From Lacrimispora sp. BS-2 (GTDB lineage: Bacteria > Bacillota > Clostridia > Lachnospirales > Lachnospiraceae): 64,000 nucleotides of DNA. Below, one piece after another: positions 9,624 through 17,427 of this stretch. The stretch covers positions 3,844,001 to 3,908,000 of the forward strand of contig NZ_CP157940.1 of the NCBI RefSeq assembly GCF_040207125.1, read 5' to 3'. Within the stretch, counting starts at the first letter, position 1, and every line of letters begins with the position of its first letter. The position numbers were made by a program, and so were the translations under genes. The notes below the pieces were generated by a model. The model made no database searches. It was not told the DNA's origin and saw only the letters and a list, made by a program, of their open reading frames with translations.

Positions 9624-10172
9624 ATGAAAGCAACTGGTATTGTAAGAAGGATTGACGACCTGGGACGTGTGGTGATACCGAAAGAGATCAGAAGGACGCT
9701 CCGGTTACGAGAAGGGACTCCGCTTGAAATATTTACAGATAGGGAAGGAGAAATCATTTTAAAGAAATATTCTCCGATGGTAGAACTTACTGCTTTTGCT
9801 TCCCAGTATGCAGAAGCCATGGCTCAAACTACCGGACTTACCGTATGTATCAGCGACAGAGATCAGATCATTGCAGTGGCAGGAGGATCTAAAAAGGAAC
9901 TTCTCCAGAAGACCATCAGCAAGCAATTAGAGAACATTATCAATGAACGGACGGTAATTGTGGCCGGAAAGGATGACAAGAGCTTTATCGCGCTTTCAGG
10001 AGAAAACCTGGAAGGAATAACAGCTCAGGTGGTGGCTCCCATCATCTGTGAGGGCGATGCCATTGGAGCGGTAGCCTTATTAAGCAGAGAGCCAAGAGCA
10101 CGTTTTGGAGATATGGAAACTAAGCTGGCTACGACGGCAGCCGGATTTTTAGGCCGCCAGATGGAAGGCTGA
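9624..10172 (+). CDS. spoVT: Stage V sporulation protein T, AbrB-type regulator
   Basis: A 182-residue DNA-binding regulator of forespore genes. The N-terminal AbrB swapped-hairpin domain MKATGIVRRIDDLGRVVIPK (residues 1-20) through about 50 is the SpoVT signature; residues about 60-180 form the GAF-like domain. Length and order match SpoVT rather than the short AbrB. It sits after mfd as in Bacillus, where it modulates sigma-G-dependent transcription. A GGAGG precedes the ATG. Confidence 0.93.
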   Translation: MKATGIVRRIDDLGRVVIPKEIRRTLRLREGTPLEIFTDREGEIILKKYSPMVELTAFASQYAEAMAQTTGLTVCISDRDQIIAVAGGSKKELLQKTISKQLENIINERTVIVAGKDDKSFIALSGENLEGITAQVVAPIICEGDAIGAVALLSREPRARFGDMETKLATTAAGFLGRQMEG

Positions 10173-10215
10173 TCAGGCTGACAATCAGCATACATGAATC
10201 AGGAGGTGAACAGAT

Positions 10216-10359
10216 ATGAAGGTTTTTGTACCCCAGGAAGATGATTACAGCGATGGCGATATTCCGGAAATTGATACGGAACCATATAAAGATGGATTCT
10301 ATGTTGAACCATTACCGGAATCGGAACGGCCAAGACGGGATGGTCCCGGAGGAAATTAA
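10216..10359 (+). CDS. Small acidic protein (47 aa) downstream of spoVT
   Basis: A short frame behind a near-perfect AGGAGGTGA at 10201-10209, starting MKVFVPQEDDYSDGDIPE and ending GPGGN. Rich in Asp, Glu and Pro, no predicted fold. It lies 43 nt after spoVT and directly before a terminator, so it is the last cistron of that unit. The ribosome site is stronger than that of most genes here, which is the main reason to believe it. Function unknown. Confidence 0.6.
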   Translation: MKVFVPQEDDYSDGDIPEIDTEPYKDGFYVEPLPESERPRRDGPGGN

Positions 10360-10397
10360 CCGGACGCGTATGCCATAATCCGGTTCATTGCCCGCAC

Positions 10398-10451
10398 AAA
10401 AAAGAAACGGCGGGAACATGAGTTATCGTGTTCCAATGCCGTTTCTTTTTT
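10398..10451. terminator. Bidirectional terminator between spoVT unit and MBL gene
   Basis: Arms 10398-10411 and 10438-10451 pair over 14 nt with an inner GGAACA/TGTTCC stem; A-run left, T-run right. Confidence 0.88.
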
Positions 10452-10462
10452 CAGCGGAGCCA

Positions 10463-11443
10463 CTAATAAATAATCTGGTCTCCGTCTTTGATACAGTAAT
10501 TTACTTTTACTCCCAGATCTTCCATCCATTTCCTGGTCTCAAGAGTTTTCCAGTCCCCGCTTCCGGTTCCGCCGCCGTTGTCGTTATTCCACAGCCAGAG
10601 CGGACAGGGCCACAGGGCGATCTGGGGCTTTATGATTGTATATACTTCCTGGCTGACGCCGTACTGGCCATGATGGGACATCTGGACAATATCGCTTTTT
10701 AAATCTTCCGCGCTGCGTTCCGCAGCCAGAAGCTGTCCGGCTTCCGGTCCCATATCACCTAATACCAGGATGCTCACATCGTTTAAGAAAAATTTATAAG
10801 CAACGGAGCTGTTATTTACAGAGGTGGCATCCAGAAGATAAGGATTATTTAAAACCCTGGCTTTTATCTGGCCCAGCTGGATATCCTGATCCTTTTGCAC
10901 GGTGTGGAGCCTTTCGGCAGGGAGAGTTGCAAGGGCTGACCGCAGGTTGTTTACCAAATCCGCCCGATGAGGCTCAACTTTTTCATACCAGGACTGATCC
11001 GCCAGGGAATAATAGACATTGTCAATGGTAATCTGGCTGTCCGGGTTGCCTAAAATCTTAACAAGTGCTCCCACATGATCTGAATGAGGATGGGTAATAA
11101 ACCATCCGGATACGTGTCCGCCCTTGGAACGGAGCACTTCCGTCAAGTGGTCCGCATCAATATCCCAGCCGCCGTCAATGACCACAAGGGTTCCGTTCTT
11201 GTCCTGTAAAATCATGGAAAGCATTTGCCGGTTGTCGTAATCTGAAAGCAGGGATAAGCTGCCTCCGTTAAAAATCTTGCTTCCCGGCCCAATGTTAAGT
11301 GCCGGTCCAAATCCCATGCTCCGCGCAGTCAGTTCCCCGGCAGAAACGCTGGGTGTCAGAAGCTCTGTGGTAAATGCGGTAAATACAATGTTCAAAAACA
11401 GCACACAAGCCGCTATTTTTTTCCATATGCTGAAGTTTTTCAT
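10463..11443 (-). CDS. Exported MBL-fold hydrolase (ComEC-C-terminal-like)
   Basis: A 326-residue protein with an N-terminal hydrophobic signal/anchor (residues about 8-28) and a metallo-beta-lactamase fold. The metal motif is THPHSDHVG (near residue 115); GDMGPEAG and MSHHGQ supply later ligands. This arrangement resembles the soluble domain of ComEC-type proteins, which act on extracellular nucleic acid, but phosphodiesterase or other hydrolase roles are possible. Start: the frame reaches 11467, but GGAGGT at 11448-11453 points to ATG 11443. It is transcribed convergently to spoVT and shares its terminator. Confidence 0.75.
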   Translation of the reverse strand: MKNFSIWKKIAACVLFLNIVFTAFTTELLTPSVSAGELTARSMGFGPALNIGPGSKIFNGGSLSLLSDYDNRQMLSMILQDKNGTLVVIDGGWDIDADHLTEVLRSKGGHVSGWFITHPHSDHVGALVKILGNPDSQITIDNVYYSLADQSWYEKVEPHRADLVNNLRSALATLPAERLHTVQKDQDIQLGQIKARVLNNPYLLDATSVNNSSVAYKFFLNDVSILVLGDMGPEAGQLLAAERSAEDLKSDIVQMSHHGQYGVSQEVYTIIKPQIALWPCPLWLWNNDNGGGTGSGDWKTLETRKWMEDLGVKVNYCIKDGDQIIY

Positions 11444-11642
11444 GGTTACCTCCGTTTTCATTAGCATAACTTCTTTAAAATAATCTCTATTATTATATAA
11501 GAACAGGCTCTTTTTTAACAGGGGGAAAGAACAATTGTCAGAAAATCTTCAGAATTAAAAAAGAAAGCATTCTCCAAAGGCTGTAAAGTAGTGCCTGGTT
11601 CATTTTTTTCATGATATAATAACGGCAAAAGGAGGCGGAATC

Positions 11643-12035
11643 ATGTATACTTTTGAAGATTTAGTAAATATTACAAATAAACTGCGATCCGAAAAAGGCT
11701 GTCCCTGGGACAGGGAGCAGACCTATGAAAGTCTGAAAAAATGCCTGGAAGAGGAGAGCGGTGAGGTTCTTGACGCCATTGATCATGAGGATATGGAAAA
11801 CCTTTGCGAGGAGCTGGGAGATATCCTGTTTCTGATAATGCTTTACAGCCGGATCGCAAAGGAAAAGGGAGACTTTTCCTTTGATGATGTGGTGAACGGA
11901 ATCTGTGAAAAAATGGTACGCAGACACCCCCATGTTTTTGGCGGCGAAATGGCCGGTTTGCAGCAGGAAGGACAGGCTCTTTGGGATGCAATAAAAAAGC
12001 AGGAGAAAGCCCTTCAAAAGTGCGAAAAACCTTGA
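11643..12035 (+). CDS. mazG: MazG-family nucleoside triphosphate pyrophosphohydrolase
   Basis: A 130-residue single-domain MazG: EKGCPWDREQTYESL at the N-terminus and the metal site EEESGEVLDAID followed by EELGDILF, with the paired Glu and Asp residues that bind Mg2+. It hydrolyses NTPs or dNTPs to NMPs, a house-cleaning role. The position matches the C-terminal domain of Bacillus YabN; the N-terminal methylase domain of YabN is absent. A TATAAT at 11615-11620 and AGGAGG just before the ATG suggest its own promoter. Confidence 0.88.
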   Translation: MYTFEDLVNITNKLRSEKGCPWDREQTYESLKKCLEEESGEVLDAIDHEDMENLCEELGDILFLIMLYSRIAKEKGDFSFDDVVNGICEKMVRRHPHVFGGEMAGLQQEGQALWDAIKKQEKALQKCEKP

Positions 12036-12060
12036 CAAAAACGGGAGAAACAGCTATAAA
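12032..12060 (+). promoter_or_regulatory. Sigma-A promoter of hup
   Basis: TTGACA (12032-12037), 17-nt spacer, TATAAA (12055-12060). The -35 overlaps the mazG stop codon. Gives a leader of about 60 nt before hup. Confidence 0.75.
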
Positions 12061-12125
12061 TGATATAGTAATCGTGTTATGCGAAAAATCGTAGCCTGGT
12101 GCTACATTCTAGGAGGAAGATATCA

Positions 12126-12401
12126 ATGAACAAAGCAGAGTTAATCGCAGCAGTTGCAGAAAAAGCAGAGCTGTCCAAAAAGGATGCGGAGAAGGCAGTT
12201 AAAGCTTTGACAGATGTAATATCTGAAGAACTGGTTAAAGGCGAGAAAATCCAGTTAGTTGGTTTTGGTACATTTGAGGTATCTGAAAGAGCGGCAAGAG
12301 AAGGAAGAAATCCAAAGAGCGGCGAAGTTATGAACATCCCTGCTTCCAAAACACCGAAATTTAAAGCTGGAAAGGCTTTAAAGGATATGGTGAATGCTTA
12401 A
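12126..12401 (+). CDS. hup: HU family nucleoid protein
   Basis: A 91-residue HU: N-terminal helices [20 protein letters not shown], beta-arm region [20 protein letters not shown] with the family signature, and the C-terminal helix. It bends and compacts DNA as a dimer. AGGAGG precedes the ATG at 12126. The gene has a strong promoter of its own and is followed after 3 nt by rqcP, a common pair in Firmicutes. Confidence 0.96.
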   Translation: MNKAELIAAVAEKAELSKKDAEKAVKALTDVISEELVKGEKIQLVGFGTFEVSERAAREGRNPKSGEVMNIPASKTPKFKAGKALKDMVNA

Positions 12402-12404
12402 TTC

Positions 12405-12644
12405 ATGAGACTGGATAAGTTTCTTAAAGTTTCCCGCTTAATCAAGAGAAGAACCGTGGCTAACGAAGCCTGTGATGCAGGCCGTGTACTTGTAAATGAA
12501 AAGCCTGCGAAAGCGTCCTTAAACATTAAGGAAGGCGACATAATAGAAATCCATTTTGGGACTAGCTCTGTGAAGGTTGAGGTTCTTGATGTAGTGGAAA
12601 CGGTAAAAAAGGATGAAGCAAAAGAGCTTTACCGTTATCTCTAG
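12405..12644 (+). CDS. rqcP: S4-domain RNA-binding protein RqcP (YabO)
   Basis: A 79-residue protein that is nearly all S4 domain (MRLDKFLKVSRLIKRRTVAN.., with VNEKPAKASLNIKEGD). RqcP works with RqcH on obstructed 50S subunits, where it positions peptidyl-tRNA during alanine tailing. Length and position next to hup and yabP fit. No clear ribosome site of its own: translation probably couples to hup, whose stop is 3 nt upstream. Confidence 0.88.
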   Translation: MRLDKFLKVSRLIKRRTVANEACDAGRVLVNEKPAKASLNIKEGDIIEIHFGTSSVKVEVLDVVETVKKDEAKELYRYL

Positions 12645-12691
12645 CTCATAGTTTCGATACGTACGATAAATTTCTGTAATATTGGAGCGTG

Positions 12692-12726
12692 CCTCCTAAT
12701 ATACTTTATACAGGTATATTAGGAGG
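12692..12726 (+). promoter_or_regulatory. 13-bp perfect hairpin that contains the yabP ribosome site
   Basis: Arms 12692-12704 and 12714-12726 are perfectly complementary with a 9-nt loop. The right arm ends in AGGAGG, the ribosome site of yabP; the left arm carries CCTCCT. TTTTTG follows, so the stem can also act as an intrinsic terminator for hup-rqcP. Which use dominates cannot be told from sequence. Confidence 0.75.
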
Positions 12727-12733
12727 TTTTTGT

Positions 12734-13018
12734 ATGGAAGAAAAGGTGAATATCCGCCCCCACAGGCTGACAATAGAAAACCGGGGTTCCGGTATGATGA
12801 CAGGAATACGGGAAGTAGTGTCCTTTGATGAGAACCAGGTGGTACTGGATACTGATATGGGACTTTTGACTTTAAAGGGAAAGGGACTCCATGTCAGCCG
12901 CCTGACTCTTGAAAAGGGGGAAGTGGATCTAAACGGCAATATTGAGAGTCTTACCTATTCCTCCAATGAAGCTCTGCGCAGGTCAGGGGAATCCATGATT
13001 TCCCGGCTGTTTAAATAA
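12734..13018 (+). CDS. yabP: Sporulation protein YabP
   Basis: A 94-residue YabP/YqfC-family protein: MEEKVNIRPHRLTIENRG, then GIREVVSFDENQVVLDTDMG and a C-terminal YSSNEAL.. segment. YabP is made in the mother cell and is linked to spore assembly; the mechanism is unknown. The longer frame from 12689 has no ribosome site; AGGAGG at 12721-12726 fixes ATG 12734. It starts a yabP-yabQ-divIC run. Confidence 0.9.
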   Translation: MEEKVNIRPHRLTIENRGSGMMTGIREVVSFDENQVVLDTDMGLLTLKGKGLHVSRLTLEKGEVDLNGNIESLTYSSNEALRRSGESMISRLFK

Positions 13019-13035
13019 GAACTAGAAGGAGTCAT

Positions 13036-13392
13036 ATGAGCGTTCATATCATTTATGAAGTAAAACTTCTGCTCTACAGCTTTTTAACAGGCGCAGGGCT
13101 TATGATCACATATGACCTGTTACGTATTTTCCGTATTTTCATTCCCCATTCCTATGTGTTTATAGGAATAGAGGACATGATATACTGGGTATATGCTGCC
13201 TTGGTCACATTTTCTCTGCTGTATGAACAGAATGACGGAGGATTAAGAGGATATGCCGTTACTGGAGTATTTATTGGAATGTTTTTGTATGATAGAATAG
13301 TAAGTAAACATTTTATAAAACTCTTGAAACATTTTCGGAAGTACCTTAAAATGAAAGCTAAAGGCTGTAACCCCAAAAGGAAGCAGCGCTAA
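13036..13392 (+). CDS. yabQ: Spore cortex protein YabQ
   Basis: A 118-residue membrane protein with about three transmembrane stretches (residues about 8-30, 40-62 and 70-92) and a basic tail. Family YabQ is needed for spore cortex formation in Bacillus. It follows yabP by 17 nt with AGAAGGAG upstream of the ATG. The YabP-YabQ pair is diagnostic of endospore formers. Confidence 0.88.
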   Translation: MSVHIIYEVKLLLYSFLTGAGLMITYDLLRIFRIFIPHSYVFIGIEDMIYWVYAALVTFSLLYEQNDGGLRGYAVTGVFIGMFLYDRIVSKHFIKLLKHFRKYLKMKAKGCNPKRKQR

Positions 13393-13409
13393 AGGTGATT
13401 GGTGATTGT

Positions 13410-13733
13410 ATGGACAAAATGGGAAAATCAAGAAGAAAGAGAAAAGACAGGTGGGGCAATCGAATGACGATTATCGGAATTACCTTTGTCGTATTCAGCC
13501 TTGCCGTGATTGTTACCATTAAGGGAGTTACATTAAAAGAAAAAGAGCGGGAATATGAGCTCCGTCTGGAAAATCTTCAGGCTCAGGTGGACAAGGAAGA
13601 GGAACGGTCCCAAAAACTAGAGGAATACCGGGTTTATGTCCAGACCAAACAATATATCGAAGAAGTCGCTAAGCAGAAGCTGGGACTTGTAAATCCTGAC
13701 GAGATTTTACTGAAGCCGTCACAAAGGCATTAA
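13410..13733 (+). CDS. divIC: FtsB/DivIC-type septum formation initiator
   Basis: A 107-residue bitopic membrane protein: basic N-terminus, one transmembrane helix (about residues 18-38), a coiled coil rich in Glu and Arg, then the conserved TKQYIEEVAKQKLGLVNPDE end. It bridges FtsL/DivIB in the divisome. A GTG at 13395 is also in frame; I prefer the ATG at 13410 because AAAGGTG at 13391-13397 sits upstream of it, although the spacing is long. Position after yabQ matches Bacillus divIC. Confidence 0.88.
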   Translation: MDKMGKSRRKRKDRWGNRMTIIGITFVVFSLAVIVTIKGVTLKEKEREYELRLENLQAQVDKEEERSQKLEEYRVYVQTKQYIEEVAKQKLGLVNPDEILLKPSQRH

Positions 13734-13822
13734 GGCCTCCTGCGGGTATCACCTGACGTCCAAAAAGCTTGGACAAATAAGGGGAAAGCTGTCGTACAAT
13801 TTTACATCAAGAGTCAGCCATT

Positions 13823-13855
13823 TTGACAAATATTTTCCTTCTGTCTGTATATAAT
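13823..13855 (+). promoter_or_regulatory. spoIIE-type promoter with 21-nt spacer and 0A-box-like site
   Basis: TTGACA (13823-13828) and TATAAT (13850-13855) are perfect consensus hexamers but 21 nt apart. The complement of 13822-13830 reads TTTGTCAAA, close to the Spo0A box, and overlaps the -35. Bacillus spoIIE and spoIIG promoters have this same over-long spacer and are activated by Spo0A-P. Confidence 0.7.
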
Positions 13856-13920
13856 GTGGTTTATGATAAACTGTATTTTAGTTTTTCATAAAAAGGTGCT
13901 GCTTTTGCACCATCCATCCG

Positions 13921-13944
13921 ATTATGAGAACTTGTTTTCATAAT
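13921..13944 (+). repeat. Palindromic hairpin in the spoIIE leader
   Basis: Arms 13921-13931 and 13934-13944 are complementary with one G-U pair and almost no loop; more like a DNA palindrome or operator than a stable RNA hairpin. It lies 25 nt before the ribosome site. Confidence 0.5.
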
Positions 13945-13980
13945 ATGGTTTAAAGCATGATACAGGCAGGAGGGATTTTT

Positions 13981-15397
13981 GTGTTCAGACGTAAGGCGGC
14001 ACATCACGATATGGCTGATGTGAATGTATATACGGCAAAAAGATTAAACGACATGGCAAACTCTTTAGGTGAGCTTGCCAGAGCTTGTACAGATGACTTG
14101 TCAGCAGAACAGGGACTTACAAAGGAAGACGGCATTGCAGCCCTGCAGACGGCAGCGGCTATGGTATGTGCAGGCTGCAACAAATGCATTGTGTATTCCG
14201 GCAAAGAACAGGACAATCAATATTATCTGCAATATCTGGTTCATGCATTTGAACAAAAAGGGAGTGTGGACTACGGGGACATGCCCCGTTTTTTTCTGGA
14301 AACCTGTAAAAGGAAGGATGATTACATGGCCCAGCTGAATCGGGGGCTTGGCAGGGCCACCATGAATCTGGCCTGGAAAAACCGGTTTTTAGAAAGCCGG
14401 GACGCGGTTATCGTCCAGTTTAAGGAACTTGCCGTGATCCTGGAGGAGTTCTCTCATCAGGTGGAGCACTCGATTGACATAACTCCGGATTGGGAGGATG
14501 AAAATAAAGCGGGCATTCCGCCGAAATCATATTATTGTTGAAAAGATGCTCATTTTAGAATACGAAAATCATCAAAGAGAAGCATTTCTGACCATGAGGA
14601 CCTTAAACGGCCGGTGCGTAACGGTAAAGGAGGCCGCGGAGATCCTGGAAAATGCCATAGAGGAAGGGGAATGGACGGTGGCCCCTGACGGCAGGAACCT
14701 GGTGACAAAGCAGGCCGATACCATACGGTTTGTAGAAAAGGGAGAGTACCGGGTCCTCTACGGTGTGGCAAAGGCGGTAAAAACCGGGGAAGAGGTGTCC
14801 GGAGATAATTACTCCTTTGGACAAGTCCAGCCTGGACAGGCTATTATGAGCCTTTCGGACGGTATGGGAAGCGGCAGGGTGGCCGAGGAGGAGAGCAGAC
14901 AGGTCATCGAGCTGACACAAAGGCTGTTGGAGGCCGGATTTTCCACCAGAGCAGCCCTTAAAATGGTCAATACGGTCTTACTTTTGACCGGAATCTCCCA
15001 GCATCCGGCCACCCTGGATTTATGCTGTATTGATTTAAAGACCGGAATACTGGAGGCAATGAAGCTGGGAGCGGCAGCCACCTTTATTCTCAGCGAAAAG
15101 GGAGTGGAGCTTTTGGAAGCCGGTGAGGTTCCCATGGGCATCATAAACCCGGTGGAGCCGGTTCTCCTGTCTAAAAAGCTGTGGGATGATAACCGGATCA
15201 TCATGGTAAGCGACGGCGTGTTAGATGCCCTTCCTGCAGATGACAAGGAACTGATGCTGACGGAGTTCATTTCCGGAATGCCGGTAAAGAATCCTCAGGA
15301 TATGGCTGACAGGATCCTTTTGTTCGCAAGATCCTTTGCCGAAAGGGCGGCAGATGATATGACGGTTCTTGCCGCCGGAATATGGAAAAGAAAATAA
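13981..15397 (+). pseudogene. spoIIE: SpoIIE-like PP2C phosphatase, split by a 1-nt frameshift
   Basis: SpoIIE dephosphorylates SpoIIAA and so activates sigma-F in the forespore. Two frames together make one protein: the first ends ..DITPDWEDENKAGIPPK, the second runs RAFRRNHIIVEKM.. to 15397. The A-run 14501-14504 has one A too many: with three As the text reads D-E-I-K-R-A-F-R, the expected join. The PP2C domain is intact: SDGMGSGRVAEEES, VSDGVLDALP, ADDMTVLAAGIW. The ten-helix membrane domain of Bacillus SpoIIE is absent, and the noncoding leader leaves no room for it. Start GTG 13981 has GGAGGG; ATG 13957 has no site. Confidence 0.85.
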
Positions 15398-15471
15398 TAA
15401 TTGCAACAGACATGTTTTATGGGTATATTTATAATATAGAGGGGAGAAAATCAACTAAGGAAGGTGACTGA

Positions 15472-17418
15472 ATGTACAGAACGATATTGGATTATATCAG
15501 ACGGAACCGGCTGTTTGCTCCGGGGGACCGCGTCATCGTGGCGCTTTCCGGAGGAGCCGATTCGGTCTGTCTTCTTGTAGTCTTAAATGAACTTAGGGAA
15601 GAGCTGGGGCTTAAGTTAAAGGCAGTTCATGTCCATCATGGTTTAAGAGGGAAAGAGGCGGACCGGGACAGTGATTACGCCAGAAAGCTGTCAGAAGATG
15701 TGGGAGTGCCTTTTGCCTGCGTCCGGGTGGATGCAGCCCTTTATGCCAGGGAACATGGCATGTCGGTGGAAGAAGCGGGAAGACATCTGCGTTACCAGAT
15801 TTTTGAGAAAGAGCTCCTGGACTTTTCGGGCACAAAAATAGCGGTGGCCCACCACAGGGATGATCAGGCTGAGACCATTCTTTATAATCTGTTCCGTGGA
15901 ACAGGATTAAAGGGGCTTGGAGGAATGCGCCCGGTACGTGACAAAATTGTCCGCCCTCTGCTGTCTGTTGGAAGGGAGGAAATTCTTGCATATCTGGCGG
16001 AAAAAGGGATATCTTATTGTGAGGACTCCACCAATGCCCAGACGGATTATGTAAGGAACCGCATACGAAGGCGGATTTTGCCGGAGATCAGGGAAGAAGT
16101 CAACAGACGGGCAGGGGAAAACATCCTTCATGCGGGAGAAATGGCCGCACAGGCGGATGCGTATCTGGAAAAACAGGCGGAAGGCATATTAAAGGCCCGG
16201 GGAGTATTGGAAACAGATGACGCAGGAAGAGTAACGGCGCGGGGGATTGATGTAAAAACTCTTTTGGCGGAAGATGACATTATAAAGAACTATGTGATCC
16301 GGAGGATGATCCGGTCTGTCAATGAATCCATGAAGAATATTACCATGACTCACGTGGAAAGCGCGGCAGCGCTTATTTTTGGTTCTGACAGCAGGCAGGT
16401 GGATCTGCCCTGCGGACTTATTGGGGTGCGTATTTATGATGAATTGTGGATAAAAAGAAAAAAACAGGAAGGACCTGTGGATAAGGAAAGGGCTGTTTTG
16501 CTGCCTGAACTGGATTTTAAGGTCTTTCCTTACAAAAAAGGCCAGAAAATTCCCAAAAACGGGTATACGAAATGGTTTGATTATGATAAAATCAAATGTG
16601 CACTGTCTGTGAGGTATCGGGAAACCGGTGATTACATGACACTGGCCGGAGGCGGCAGAAAAACAGTCAAGGCATTTATGATTGATGAGAAGATTCCGAA
16701 AGAGGAACGGGGAAAAATACCGCTGGTAGCGGATGGTTCTCATGTCCTCTGGGTCATCGGATACCGGATCAGTGAATATTATAAGATAACAGATGATACC
16801 CATACAGTAATACAAATGCAGTTAAACGGAGGAACACTCTCCGGGCATACTACTATGCCGAAAATACAGGGCAGGAAAGAGGAAAAGATAATGGATGATA
16901 AGATACGTATATTGTTATCAGAGGAAGAGGTAGCGGCAAGAGTAAAAGAAATAGCAGAAAAGATCAGCAGGGATTATGAAGGAAAGCCCCTTCATCTGAT
17001 CTGTATCTTAAAAGGAGGCGTTTTCTTTACCTGTGAGCTTGCAAAGCGGATCAATCTGCCGCTTACCATGGATTTCATGTCCGTATCCAGTTACGGTGCC
17101 GGAACGGTATCCAGCGGAATCGTCAAGATCACCAAGGACCTTGATGATCCCATTGAAGGGAAGGATGTATTGATCGTGGAGGATATTATTGATTCCGGCA
17201 ATACTCTGGCCTATCTGATCGAGGTGTTAAAGCAGAGAAATCCAAACAGCATTGAGCTGTGTACTCTTCTTGATAAACCGGAGCGCCGGGTGAAAGATCA
17301 GGTCAAGGTGAAATATACCTGTTTTACCGTGCCGGATCAGTTTATCGTTGGATATGGTCTTGACTACGATCAGATATACAGGAATTTACCATATATTGGA
17401 GTTATAGAACAGCAATAA
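15472..17418 (+). CDS. tilS-hprT: tRNA(Ile)-lysidine synthetase fused in frame to hypoxanthine phosphoribosyltransferase
   Basis: 648 residues without a stop. Residues 1 to about 455 are TilS: PP-loop SGGADSVCLL, the central and C-terminal TilS domains ending VIQMQLNGG. It converts C34 of tRNA-Ile2 to lysidine. Residues about 474-648 are HprT: ILKGGVFFT and the PRPP loop LIVEDIIDSGNT; it makes IMP/GMP from hypoxanthine/guanine. The linker LSGHTTMPKIQGRKEEKI holds GGAAAGAGG followed by ATG 16891, a perfectly placed start for free HprT. In most Firmicutes these are adjacent separate genes; a TilS/HprT fusion is known in Listeria. So either a true fusion, or two products from overlapping frames, or a lost stop. 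Confidence 0.88.
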   Translation: MYRTILDYIRRNRLFAPGDRVIVALSGGADSVCLLVVLNELREELGLKLKAVHVHHGLRGKEADRDSDYARKLSEDVGVPFACVRVDAALYAREHGMSVEEAGRHLRYQIFEKELLDFSGTKIAVAHHRDDQAETILYNLFRGTGLKGLGGMRPVRDKIVRPLLSVGREEILAYLAEKGISYCEDSTNAQTDYVRNRIRRRILPEIREEVNRRAGENILHAGEMAAQADAYLEKQAEGILKARGVLETDDAGRVTARGIDVKTLLAEDDIIKNYVIRRMIRSVNESMKNITMTHVESAAALIFGSDSRQVDLPCGLIGVRIYDELWIKRKKQEGPVDKERAVLLPELDFKVFPYKKGQKIPKNGYTKWFDYDKIKCALSVRYRETGDYMTLAGGGRKTVKAFMIDEKIPKEERGKIPLVADGSHVLWVIGYRISEYYKITDDTHTVIQMQLNGGTLSGHTTMPKIQGRKEEKIMDDKIRILLSEEEVAARVKEIAEKISRDYEGKPLHLICILKGGVFFTCELAKRINLPLTMDFMSVSSYGAGTVSSGIVKITKDLDDPIEGKDVLIVEDIIDSGNTLAYLIEVLKQRNPNSIELCTLLDKPERRVKDQVKVKYTCFTVPDQFIVGYGLDYDQIYRNLPYIGVIEQQ

Positions 17419-17427
17419 GGAGGCAGC

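Noticed and set aside
14498..15397. Second part of spoIIE as an independent phosphatase gene starting at 14498
   Set aside because: That ATG has no ribosome site and lies inside the frame overlap; one base restores a single normal gene.
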